This document shows, piece after piece, positions 1 to 12,000 of a DNA stretch of 20,379 nt; position 1 is the stretch's first letter, and every line of letters begins with the position of its first letter. The translations under genes and the position numbers were made by a program. The stretch comes from Coptodactyla brooksi (Eukaryota > Arthropoda > Insecta > Coleoptera > Scarabaeidae). Under the pieces are notes generated by a model. That model was given only the letters and a program-made list of their open reading frames with translations, was not told where the DNA came from and ran no database searches. The stretch spans positions 1-20,379 of the forward strand of contig JAWQRM010000694.1 in the NCBI GenBank assembly GCA_033557675.1, given 5' to 3'.

Positions 1-330
1 CGGATGAAGTAATTGTTCTTTAAGGGTCTGCCAAACAGATACATGATTGACGCTGATAGCTCTACTTATTCACCTGGTACTCACATGAGGATCATTATCT
101 ACAGCTTGCAAAATAATGTCTTCGGTGTTCGGCATACGGACTCTACAAAGTCTGCCACTGTCAGATTTTGGCGGCTTAAAGCACCCTGTTTCTCTTAACC
201 TACGGCCAACTTCTTGAAGTGTTGGATGAGATGGAATATGCCTCAAAGAATATCTCTGCTGGTAAATTCGTCTAGCTTGACGAGGAGTTCGATGAGCATA
301 GCCATAGCATAAATGCATACCAATTGCAAC
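1..330 (-). pseudogene. Tc1/mariner-superfamily transposase, N-terminal HTH part, broken and cut by the window edge
   Basis: The minus-strand reading from about 318 downward gives a helix-turn-helix region typical of insect transposases of the DUF4817-type group. It contains a YGYAHRTPRQARRIYQQRY segment, then RRLRETGCFKPPKSDSGR, then ILQAVDNDPHVSTR. An in-frame TGA (70-72) stands where the family normally has Arg, probably a C-to-T change. After it the frame stays open to the left edge and reads ISRAISVNHVSVWQTLKEQ followed by LLHP, the usual second HTH of the family. The family's catalytic DDE domain would lie left of base 1. Family resemblance is from memory and the stop is directly visible. 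It is a dead element, not a host gene. Confidence 0.75.
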
Positions 331-2925
331 AATAGGCGAGCTTAAATAGCAATAAGTATTATTTAATTAAAACGAATTAATCTATTAAACAAAGGTTGTG
401 GAAGACCAATTAAATATTAATGTTGTATGTATTATAAGTTAAAAATTTATTGCTCTTAAATAAATGTTAAATTTGTTATGTGGACGTAAATCACTTTTAT
501 GCTTTTGAACGGTCAATTTTTGATTTCTTTAAAATAACTTTCTTACAATGAGAGATATTGGCCTGAAATTTTATACATAAATATGAACGCATAATATATA
601 GCCGTCATTAAAATTTCACCCGGATCGGTGTAGTACTAACCAAGCTATGAACAAAAACTAAGTGAACTTAAGTCATCTTTACATACTAGGGTATACTAAA
701 TCATTAATACATACAATTCATAACATATCTGTTTTGTTATTATTAATTTATACATACGTAAACTTTCAATTTACTTTATTCAGGAAAAATTCCGCCTAAT
801 GCCACTTATGTATCAAAAATTACCAGAAAATTTTGCATTCAAGCGTGTTGCCTTTAAAAACTGCGCTATATTTTTATTTTAAAAAGAAATTTTACTTTTT
901 ACCCTGCTTTGCAATCGGGCTATTTTGGGTTTAAAACAGCAATAAAATTAAACACACGCAATGTTTATACAAAATGCTTTCATGGTAAATTATTGATATT
1001 TTATGCAGCTCATATTGTACTCAATAATTTGCTTCCATACAAAGTTGTGAATTTTTTGGCTTTGTAACAAAGTTAAACAAATGTCATTCCTATATCAAAG
1101 GATAATTTGACAGTTTTGGTAGTATAATTTAGTGGTCTTAATTGCCTTACATAACTTTCATATAAACAACAAATCATAAAAGCTAGTTTATAACATTTTG
1201 GTAATTTTGGCTATGGAGACCGTATCTTGTACTCTTGAAACGTTTTGTTTCCAGTAGATCTCTATTTACAAACTGCCAACCCTTACAATGGTTCATTGTA
1301 ACTACACCTAGTTATGTATGGTGGAATTAAGGAAACGTTGTACGAGTTGGTAATTTGTAAAGGGTGGAGATTAATTGCCTCCTAACGAGTATGCAAAACA
1401 ATTAAGAAGCAATTAGGCGTCGTATCGCCATCTTAGACTAAATAGCATCGTAAATAAGTTTTTCATCACTTCTGATGGCGTGTTATGGTGTTAATCTGGT
1501 TAACAAAACGTTTTAATATTTTGTTTAGTTTTGGTGTAGTACTGATAGTTGTAATTTTATTACAAAGCGAAATGATCTAAACTAACAACTCTAGTAATAT
1601 AATAGTGTTGAATCTGTTGGTAATCTATCTTTGAACAGCTCTGGCAACTATTTCATTAAGGTCTTGTATGAAAATAAAAAATAATCATTTTTTATATAAT
1701 TTTATGTAAGTAATTATTCGAATTTTTACCTTACCTTTCCTTTCTCGAGCTCTTGACCCACTTTTAACTATTTTAAATAAAATAGGTTACTTCTACTTAT
1801 TTCTATAAATAAATGCTAAATAAAACAATATCTTAATTTTCAATTTATGTATTTTTTAAACATAGCCCTACAGAAAATCTGGAAATCAATGTAGATAGGT
1901 CTGATAATTCACGTATGCGATTTGTTTTTACATTTTAAGGTCAGATCTGCGTTATTTACAATTTGTAATTTGGAAAAATGTTCATTTGTTGAAAGTATGT
2001 CGAGTATTTATTTCCTTTTGTATTATGGTGATTTAAACTTTTGTTTAAATCATATATATCGTAATGAATTGTCGTCATAAGAACTGACCTTGTTATAAGA
2101 CAAAATTATAGCTAATTATTCACAAATACAGATTTTATTTATTTTTTTTAACAAAAGCAATTACGCCTACCTCTTTTATCCATTTTGTGAGAAATAGTTT
2201 TAAGAAAAATATAAGGAAGGGAATACAATCACAGACATTAGATATTACCGTATTTTCTTTAAATTCGAAACTAGCACTTTTATTCATTGTACAAAAGTAC
2301 GTGCAAAAATATATAGGCAATTCAAGAAAAATATCATTATTATGACATATGTTTTTTTAAGTACAAGTTTGCAAGTAGCGTTATCATATCGGGTGTCTTT
2401 ACATCAGGTACCCGTTACAACAAGTCGGTTGTATTGTACAATTGTAAAATAATTTAAAAACATATAGTTATGTTGAGATGAAAAATTAAGGACTTGGTAA
2501 TTTTTAATCTTTTATACATCACAGTATGAAAAGAATTTTCAAATCATTAGTTATAATTCTTATAAATATAGAGGAAGAACAATTGTGAATGTCAATTGAA
2601 AAATAAAAATAAGTTTTGTATTGTTGAAAATCGGTCGCAAAAAAAAAATTTTAAGTAGATTTTCCCTACTATTTAAAATTGTCCTAAGTAAAACTACCCA
2701 TAGATAATACTCGTACATATTACAGTAATACAATTCTAACGTCGACAATAATTACACTGCTTTGCCATGACGGTAATTACCATGCCGCGCTAAGTACCGA
2801 TGTTTTTGTTGTAATATAAGAAACATACTACAATGATCACTGAAAATCTAACAATTAAAAACAAAAAATAATTGGAGAAAACGACTACGGTTAAAATGTA
2901 TGACTACGTGTCGCTACTACAATTT
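331..2925. other. AT-rich non-coding stretch downstream of the Ttd14-like gene
   Basis: All frames on both strands are short and broken, and base composition is strongly AT-biased. The part nearest 2925 should be the 3' UTR of the minus-strand Ttd14-like gene. The rest looks like ordinary intergenic DNA, possibly with worn repeats: the string GGTGTAGTACT occurs near 621 and again near 1533. I see no gene, RNA or clear transposon terminus here. Confidence 0.6.
2279..2284 (-). promoter_or_regulatory. possible polyadenylation signal AATAAA for the Ttd14-like transcript
   Basis: The minus strand reads AATAAA here, about 640 nt past the stop codon of the Ttd14-like gene. A variant ATTAAA occurs nearer (2503-2508), and a double AATAAATAAA occurs farther on (2134-2143). 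In AT-rich DNA these hexamers arise often by chance, so the true site cannot be chosen without transcript data. Confidence 0.25.
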
Positions 2926-3068
2926 TCAGACCTTGCCCGCAATTGGGGCGCCATTAGTTTTTATGTTTTTAGACTCCGACAGACGCTCCATGTGACCGTT
3001 GGCGTACTGAAATTTCTCCATGCCGTTCGAATGACCATTCATCTTGTGATCATGCGCAGGTAGGTCCT
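2926..3068 (-). CDS. Ttd14: Ttd14-like last coding exon (C-terminal tail and stop)
   Basis: The acceptor ..GATGCAG ends at 3069. The first two bases (AG) complete a Glu codon with the last base of the previous exon. The frame reads DLPAHDHKMNGHSNGMEKF, then continues about 27 residues to ..GAPIAGKV and a TGA at 2926-2928. Base composition is clearly richer in G+C than the flanks, as for the other exons. The tail is polar and low in complexity (repeated NG, NGH), so it is probably disordered. I infer the exon from splice site, phase, openness and composition, since this tail is not a strongly conserved domain. The plus-strand reading of the same stretch is only a shadow. Confidence 0.75.
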
Positions 3069-6000
3069 CTGCATCTTTGATAACTACAAAAATGGTAAAT
3101 ACAAATTACTGACTTTCTAGATTTTGGGAACTGAATTACAAAAATAATAAAATAATAGACTTAATGATTCGAGGCTTCCCAGTGCTTGTTTATGTCCATG
3201 GAAAAATGGCAAATTCATATGAATTTAAATAGCTGAAACTATTTGTGTTTCAAGCAGATACTGATATTCTTGGGTATTTAATGTCACATATATGTTCTCG
3301 CGGATATTTAGGAAGAAAATGATGAAGAATACTTGTGGAAGTGAGGAAAGATAGGTGCTATAAGAATGTTTGGCAAAAAATATTCAGGAATGGTTGTTCT
3401 TGATCAGCACAGTTCTTCAAACCTATATTTAGTTTATGATGCGAGTATCCAGTCTCCGTTTCAACTGACTGGTTATACAGGTATTTCGACAGCACATATT
3501 CTTGGTTTTTTTTCATCGGTGACAATTTAATTGTACGATATTTTGATTTGCTGCAAAACCAAATTGTACTCCTGATTCAGCAATTGCAAGATGTTAGATT
3601 TAAAAATACATGCCTTCAGTAGGATGATTATTCAGTCCACATAACCATTATATTGTTAAAACTTTGGGGAATACTTTTTCGAATCATTTAATAACTAGGT
3701 TACTAAATTTGTTGCCACCCAATTCTGTGGAGATTATGTTTGCATCCAATTTGTGCCTTTTAAGCAAATGACCACAAATGTTTTATAATCGCTTATGAGA
3801 ATACCTTTTTTGTTTTAAAGAATACTCTTTATGTACCTATCAGGGTACAATTTGTTTTACTTCGGTACTTTACAGAGCACCGAAGAAGACACACCCCTAC
3901 CTAACAAAGCCTAACAAAACCTATTGTTGATGTCCAGCTCATTCTCAAGCCATGACTAGATCTGTTACTTTTCCACTGCATATATTGTTTACTGTGATGG
4001 AGTTGGTAACTCACCGCCAATGAAGCTTGGATTGATTGAAAACCGTAATAAAAACGATCCATTTTTGAAACGGATGATAGCTAGTGGATTGTGAATAAAC
4101 AAGTGCATTGTTTATAATAGCATGAATCAAAAAAGATCATGCAGCAAATGTATTTAACCAGCCCAAACCATATCAAAAGCTAAAATGCATCAATAAATCA
4201 TGCTATCAATTTGTTGGGATTATGAAGGTGTTGTCCATTTTGAGCTGCTTCCAAGAAACCAAACGATTAATTCAGATGTGTATTGTAAATAATTAGTGAA
4301 ATTGAATGAAATCAAAGAAAAATGTCAACAATTGGCAAATTGCAAAGGAAACATATTTCATTGTGAGAACGCTAGACTAGCATAACATATTTTTCGTGAC
4401 TTGTCAAAAATTATTGGAGCTTGGTTGGAAAGTGTCACATCCACTATATAGCCCTGGCCTTGTACCATAAGGTTAGCATTTATTCGATCTTTTCAAAACT
4501 CATTTTAGGGTAAAACTTTCAAGGATGATGTTGCTGTGAAATGCCACTCGCTTCAGTTTTATTTGCAGACAAGGATCTAATGTTCTTTCAGCATAGAGAG
4601 AATCACGAAGTTTCCAGAAAGATGGCATAAGGTTATTGAACAAAATGGAAAATATATAATTGATTAAATAGATCATCTGTTGTATAAATATTGTGTGTCA
4701 TTTCATACAAGAAAAACCGAAATTACTTTTGCAACAAATACTCTATAGAGGATAAAAAAATCAATGTGATATCACAAAGCTTGAAAGAATAAACATTTTC
4801 ATAGTTATATTTTTAACTTACCGTTAAGTTCCTTGCAGAACTTTTTAGAAGTCTTCCAGTCTTCTTTCAACGACAGATTGTACATGGAATAATTTGGATC
4901 CCCAGTTACTTCCTTTTCGATATGAAGGAAGTGCGGTAAACATTTTCGTAGACTAGCTTCGTCGAGTGCTGAATAAGTTTCAAGTAATATCAAGCCTTTG
5001 CACCTACGATTAATTAAAGCAACGTTTCTTTCATGTTTCTCTAAGCTAGACACAGTTATAGGTTACCTTGGATGACTTGGTTCTTCATATATGTCTAGTT
5101 GAAAATACTGATTGTTAACTAGGAAGCACCTCCTCTTCTTGTACACGGTCAGGTGCGATTTATCCCTCTGCGCGAGTAGGTTGATGTAATCCCTGTGGGT
5201 GATCTGTGTCTTTACTTCAACCACCTGAGCGCCGGGTTGCAGTTGCCTGCGGACTGTGTGTATGTAACTGAAGTTTCCTAGAAAATCAGTTACAGCTAGT
5301 AAACTTTTATCTGTTGAAAACAGCATAAGCAAATAACGCGGTTAAATCTTTTAATTCAAACATTACACCACGGTTGCTTTAAATACAAGAGAAATGAAGT
5401 ATGAGTTCTAACTTGAAATAGTTCCCGAGGAATTACAGTCTCTTGTATGTAAAATTTTTCTAGTAGGACCTTTTTCATAACTTTTCCTGTTTTTATGCAA
5501 AACCTTGATTCATACAATAGTTTGCAGTTAAAAAACATAATTACCTATTATTATTCTATTGTCTTACTTAATTATGATGATCAATGTATTAACAAAAATA
5601 TAAATAAATTATAAATACCTATTTTTCAGCAAGTCAGACATTTATAATACTATACAGGTGTCCCAGAAACAGTGGTCACATATAGGGGACGTTAAGAAGT
5701 AATAAATAAATAGTGATGATTTTGCTTACTCTCAATAGCAAAGAAGATATGGAGGGGCACATATGCAAGACACATGTCATTATTACTAATACTTGAGAGC
5801 TGCCTGAAACAGTTGACATTTTTCAGTTACGCATAAAATAAAATTCAGTATAGTAATTTTATTTTAATTTTATAGTATAGTAAGTAATTTTTAATTCAGT
5901 ATAGTAATTCATAAAGTAAAATTCTCTGTCATTTAAAAAGCTCTTTGTAATGTACACGTATAGTGTACTCTCGCTTTTATCCAAATCCATTGCTCGCTGG

Positions 6001-9000
6001 AGTATATCGGATAATCGATAAATACAGATAATTGAAATAAACAACTTTATTACGTACTTTAATGTATTTATAGTACATATCAGTAAACATAGGATTGTTT
6101 AGCTACACATATACATATAAACTGGAAAATCAACTTCAACGTTACAAATGAAGAAAATGATTGACTTTATTTATGATTTCACAAATCAATAATCACAAGA
6201 TTTTGTTAAATACAATGATCTGTTTATGGAAAACACTTTTAATATAGAGCAAATATCTTAAAAAACAATAAGAGTTGGACCATGTTAAGGGCCTGGAAAA
6301 AGCCCGGGAAAATATGTGAACAAATGGAACCTATCTGATATAATGATATAACTATATTTCAGAACATGCAAGTACTACTTAACAATTATTAACAATTAAC
6401 AATTATTATACCCATATTTAAAAATGATTTTGTGTTTAGCATTATACTATATGAAGATGCGGTTTTTGACACAACCTAGTCATATATTCCGGAAACATAG
6501 TAATTAACAGTTTTTGACTAAATCTAACAAGACAATTCTAAAGCTAGAAATATAATGAGAAATATCATTGACTTCTTTGATAGATAGAAAGCTGGTAGGA
6601 AAAGTTCCAGACGCTGCTGGACAAATATAATTTTATTTGGTTATTGTAGAATTAACTTAAGACAACCAGTTTTATTCTATGTTGTATTATTATTTAATTT
6701 ATATTTAATAACATTTTCCAAATTTACTGTGACTATTTTGCAAACATTATAAAAATAAATGTAACCTAATGCAAACTATCAAAAGTTAGCATGTTTTATC
6801 ATTGGCATATTACCCAGACTTTTTGTAACCTTGTTATTACTGCATGAAATAATGTTATATGCTACTACAAAATCTTTTTATGGTACTAAAACTTAAAACC
6901 ATCTCACAAAGTAACCTTACACATTCTGTTAATTAATCAAAATCAAATGTACAATTAGGAAAAAACCCAAGCAAGAGGTCTAGTAATTAATGGTCACATA
7001 TTCTGTGGCAATGATGAAAAAGAACATTAACAAAATTCAGGAACATCACCAAAGAATGTCAAACACCTTACAAGGCCTTCTATTATAATAAAAAAAATCG
7101 AGGACCAAAAACTAAGCAAAAAGACAAAAGTATGGAAATTACTACACAACAATGATCTGACTAATCATATGGGGCTGACACAATGGTTATAACAGTGTGG
7201 GGAAAAAACTGAAAGTTATTAGAGTTATATAAAATATAACCAATTATAAAATGGATGATATTTTGGGAAACAATAATATAGTGATAATAATAAAGGTACA
7301 CTAAATAATGAAGGCATGATCATAAACGAACTAAACCTCTGGTTCGAAAGAACGTTAATCTTTTTATTGGAAATATATTGATTTACATGTAGTATCTAAT
7401 AATGGATATAAGGTCTTTCTTCAGGAATCACAACAGTTTATAGAATCCTTCTTGCAGAGTGCACTAATCTCTTTGCAAAAGCCTTTGATATTTTCAACTA
7501 CTCTTCTTGTAAAGGCTTCGTTTCGCAAATTATTCTTTCCCTCCGTAAAAACAAAAACAATCCCTCCGTAGCTACTCTCAAAGTAGGTACAGAGGCGGAG
7601 GATACTAAATATTACCTGACTTAAAAAAATTAGACAACAATAGGTGTACCTTCGGCAAAAACCATTAATATGTGAGAAAGTTACACAAGTGTCTTGAAAT
7701 AAAAGACCACTACATCAAAACTGAAAAACAACTGTTCAATGCATGTTTTCTTATTGAATGTACTGTCCACTTTTACACTTGTAAAAGTACTGCCGAAAAA
7801 ATTATGTTAACGAGTCATTGTGTGCAGGACCACTGTACACTAAATCACTTACGTCAAGTCTACAAACTTTATAATCTGGTGCTTTTCTTCCAAATGAGGA
7901 ACAGGGAAAGTGCTGGTTTAAAAAGTTATGCAACCCAAAATTAATTCCCGGTAATCAGAATTCTTTCTCAATTATTGTGTGGATTTTTTTTGTCAGCATA
8001 GCAATCGCAATTTTGACTCATTCACAAAATATAGTCAACGAAATGATTTTTGTCTCATTCATCAATAAGCATATCCAAAAAAATTTGAATGGCACTATAC
8101 TAATATTTAATTTGACTAGTCGTTCCTTTGGTAATGTGCAGTTAATAAGAGCCATATACTATTGTGAGGGTGTTGGAACTTTGTTGAAATAGGTGCTCTA
8201 AAAACATTACAGCTATGGTTTTTAAGGATATTTACTTCCTATTAAGACTTAAGTTTTTTTATAAATTAATTATTCTATTTAACAAAATTTCACAATTATG
8301 AAGCAGAATTATCTGCTATTACAATTATCCCACATATGAAGACTTTTATGACAGACTGTATATTGAACGTTTTGTCAATTGAAACAATCATTGAAACTGC
8401 ATTCAATGTTTTTGGAAATTTTCAAATCAATTAATTCAAAACGAAACCAAAAAATGTTTAAAAAGTATAAATTGTCCCCAATAGATGTGCCATGCTAAAT
8501 GTCTAAAAACAATGAAGGAGTATGTAACTATGTTATGTATTGACCAATTTTAACCATTTGTAAATAACATAAATTGGCTTTTGTTCAATCATACCACTTT
8601 GTTCAATAGCATTCCTTATTAACGAATTTGCTTTTTTAATATTATTGCAATTAGAAAAATGGGACAAATAAGAAAATCAATGTAGATTTATGAAGTCTCC
8701 AATCCCATCTAATTCTTTGAGTAGTTAAAGTTGTTGAATAAAACGAGTAGATTATTCACTAATAGTTACTTTAATATATAGAGACATTTGGATCTCAAAG
8801 TTAATCTTAAACACCAAGTTGAGATATAACATTTTGTTTTATTATTATACACTGACATAGCTACTCTAACACAAATTACACTGATTTCAATCAACTGACA
8901 AATAACTTGAATAAAATTTCAATCGCTTGTCGGTTTTGACATTTAACTGTCAATAACTTTTAATCACATTTTAATTCATATTCACAGATAACTCTCATTT

Positions 9001-12000
9001 ACTAACATAATAAGGGCACTCATTTATTACTGCTTTTTAATGAACAAGATGGTTCAATAACAAATGGTCCAATGTAATATTATCTTTATAGTTTTTACTA
9101 CATTGTGGGTGTGGAACCTTTTGTTTTATAGTTAAGTAATTTTTACCATTTAACTAAACCAGAAAATTAACCACCCGACGCACGTTTTGCTAACCATGTC
9201 TGGTTCATCGGGACCGATCAAAGACAAGAGGAAAAATCCTTTTGTCATGACATGTTTAGCAAAATGTCCGTCGAGCAGTTAATTCTCTGGTTTGGTTAGG
9301 TGGTAACAATTGTTTAACATTATAGTTCTTAATTCAGAATTTTATGTTCAAATTAAAAATGTAATTTAAGTATTTACATATCAGATACAGTCTCAAAAGT
9401 AAAGTATTTCTTTAAGGTACTACCAAAATCTGATATCAACCGGTGACAATATGCCAGGCTTAAAATTGCTTAATTCATCAAGATATTTCAAAATTTCGTA
9501 CAAAGCATAACCATACCTTATGGGCAAGAGGAAGTAAAAATAATACAGACACATGCTCCTCTGTCAATTTTTTTATCAGATATCTGGTGCAATAGACATC
9601 ATATATTCAACTAAAACTTTTTGTCCTCCTTTAATTTTATTATACTCTAGCTACACTTATCATTATGAATGAGGTCCTCTATAATTCGCAGAAAAAATAC
9701 AACAAAAAGCCACTAAATTCTCACTATCACACAGCACACATTACCTTTATAGTTGAACAATAAAGGAATAGTTAGTGCATGGGAGAAATTTAGTAGACAA
9801 TAAAACAACATGACCTCGTTGTAAAGTTCATGTTTACTATAAAATTTTTCACATGTATAATAATAAACTCATATATTAAGGGCCATTCCGCACAACTAAT
9901 TCAAACGATCAACTTTTTAAATCGTCAAAACAGAAAAAAAATAGAAACAACATACATAACCAAATAAATAAATCAATTATATGAAATAACTGAAGAAAAA
10001 TAAAGAAGAGTATTCATTAAATTGCGCGAATGGCTGGAAATACAGCAGCTGTCTTTCTCTCACCTTTTTGACCCCTCTTCCGTAATCTGACCTGATTCGG
10101 CGAGTTGGAGTGCAGGTACGTGTGTACAACTTCGAAATCCTGGAACCGCGGGAATGAACCGTCGATGGGCAGAGGGCCTTTCACAAGGAACTTCAGCTTC
10201 CTTGAGTTCTTCAAAAGGCGGTCACCAGTATCGATACCCATCTTTTGGCAGACGCTGCCAATCATCCTGCGCATTTTTCCCTCGAAGTCTGTCGAGTTGT
10301 TGATCACGTCGAAGTAGGGATGACCGACCCATGCGGCCGCCGCGTTCGCGTCCAGTTCTCTTGCCAATTCAACACCCTCCGATCTACACGAGTGGTCCTG
10401 AAAGAACAATCGAATATTTTAATTCATCTTGGAAAAATTTGCATACATTGCTCTAACAAAAAAAGAAATCTGATTAAAGGATTGTGTAAAAATAACAAAA
10501 CTTTAAAATAAATGTCTAATATAATAGGGTGTTTAATTAATACGGTCAGTAATCTCATTAAGAAAGAACATGCACCTGCATCATGTGGCAGAGACAGAAC
10601 AACACCCAAAACAGGTGATGAAAATACTGGTTCAGATTTCAAAAGGAATCTTTTCAAAACGTCTACAGTGATCAAAAAAGAACTTATTCTTTGACAATTA
10701 GAAGGTGCATTAAAATTAATTGCGAAAAACAGCCCCTCTTTCTTGTCATGAAATACTAAAGAAAAGAATTTGTAGAAATACTTAATTGGCAACAAATAAA
10801 ATGGAGACACTTTCTTTGGTCAAACACTACTAAAATTTATTTAGTTCAGAATGATTTTGAAAATTCACTTTCTTTAGTCAAAAGATCAAAAAGGAATGAA
10901 TATGATAAAAACATATACAGTGATGCCAATAAAAAAGTGTCTTCCATATTATGGTGTGGGTCCAGTAGTTTCAATTAAAGACATTATGACTAAGGAAACT
11001 TATTCAAACATTTTGCAAGAGGTTATACTTTCATTTGCAAATTGACCGCTAATTTTTGATTATCAATAAGGCAATGTCCCCAAACATACTGCCAAAGTAA
11101 TAAAAAAATTACTTAGGCTGATGTAAAAATGGAATTCAGCAAACTTGCTAAGCCTAAAAATAAAAAAAGAACTTTGGAACAAGTTCAAAAACATTTGGAA
11201 GAATATACCGGTCACAAAACGTCAGAAATTAGTCAATTTCACGTCTCAAAGATGCTTGGCAGTAGTTAAAAATAACTACTGCCAAATCACTAAAGTACGC
11301 AGATTTGAAAATATACACGATATGTTCCCGGTTTCTTCTAGGAGAGAAGCTTCATAATTGTATGATGCTCCAATTTCGAGACGCAGGTTATTAAAGTTTA
11401 AACAAAAAAGCAAGTTTTATCCATATTTGGAAAATTCAATGACATGTTTTATTTATGCTACACCAGTGATATTTCCTATATCCAACCACTGTTTTGATAA
11501 CATTGAACTAACAATACAGCAACATTTTTCTTTTTTTTTTAGGGATGAGTAGTGTGAGACAAAAAAAACCTAAATTTGAAGTACCAAAGTAATTTCTTTT
11601 AATAATTTCAAAATGTGGTATGTTGAATATTATTAGGGTGCAAATTCAATCAAACAAGTTATGGGATTTTCCAAATATGTAAGAGAAGTCTCGATGCTTA
11701 CTGTAGGACGGAATAGTAAAGCAGAAGCTAAACTTTGAAACAGTCAAGATCAGGATGGAAATAATTATCAAATGGGCATCAGCACAAAATGACAACAGTA
11801 ACAAAACTCAAAAAATAATTAATTAATATTTATGCTACCAGCTGTTTGCAGTTTCTGTCCAATATGCACATTCAACACCAAACATTTAGCTTACCTCCGT
11901 GGTATAAAATTCCTCAGCGCCATTGGCCGCAGAAACCATGTGAACAATTTGATTATATCGATTGTCCCTCAGCTCAATGTTGTTCCATCCATTATCTAAC

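Larger units (their letters stand above)
5278..10063 (-). other. large Ttd14-like intron (4.8 kb), repeat-bearing
   Basis: Starts GTGAGA and ends TTCTAG on the minus strand. It contains a transposon-end-like string (5653-5670), short repeats (5843-5909, 6380-6407, 7539-7571) and the palindromic element at 9131-9318. The open frames at 7672-7944 and 7977-8192 begin with GTG and lack recognisable domains or splice structure, so I do not call them genes. Elsewhere nothing beyond AT-rich intron sequence is visible. Confidence 0.7.

Noticed and set aside
2872..3063. 63-codon plus-strand frame
   Set aside because: It is a shadow of the Ttd14 last exon, starts with TTG and has no motif.
6380..6407. 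AACAATTATTAACAATTAAC-type short repeat
   Set aside because: It is simple AT-rich slippage sequence with no sign of function.
7539..7571. CCCTCCGTA occurring twice 23 bp apart
   Set aside because: Too short and isolated to call a repeat element.
7672..8192. Two plus-strand frames of 90 and 71 codons
   Set aside because: Both need GTG starts, lack splice context and known motifs, and lie in intron-like AT-rich sequence. They are compatible with chance.
10105..10511. Plus-strand frames overlapping the Ttd14 exon at 10064-10397
   Set aside because: They are antisense shadows of a strongly conserved G+C-richer exon.
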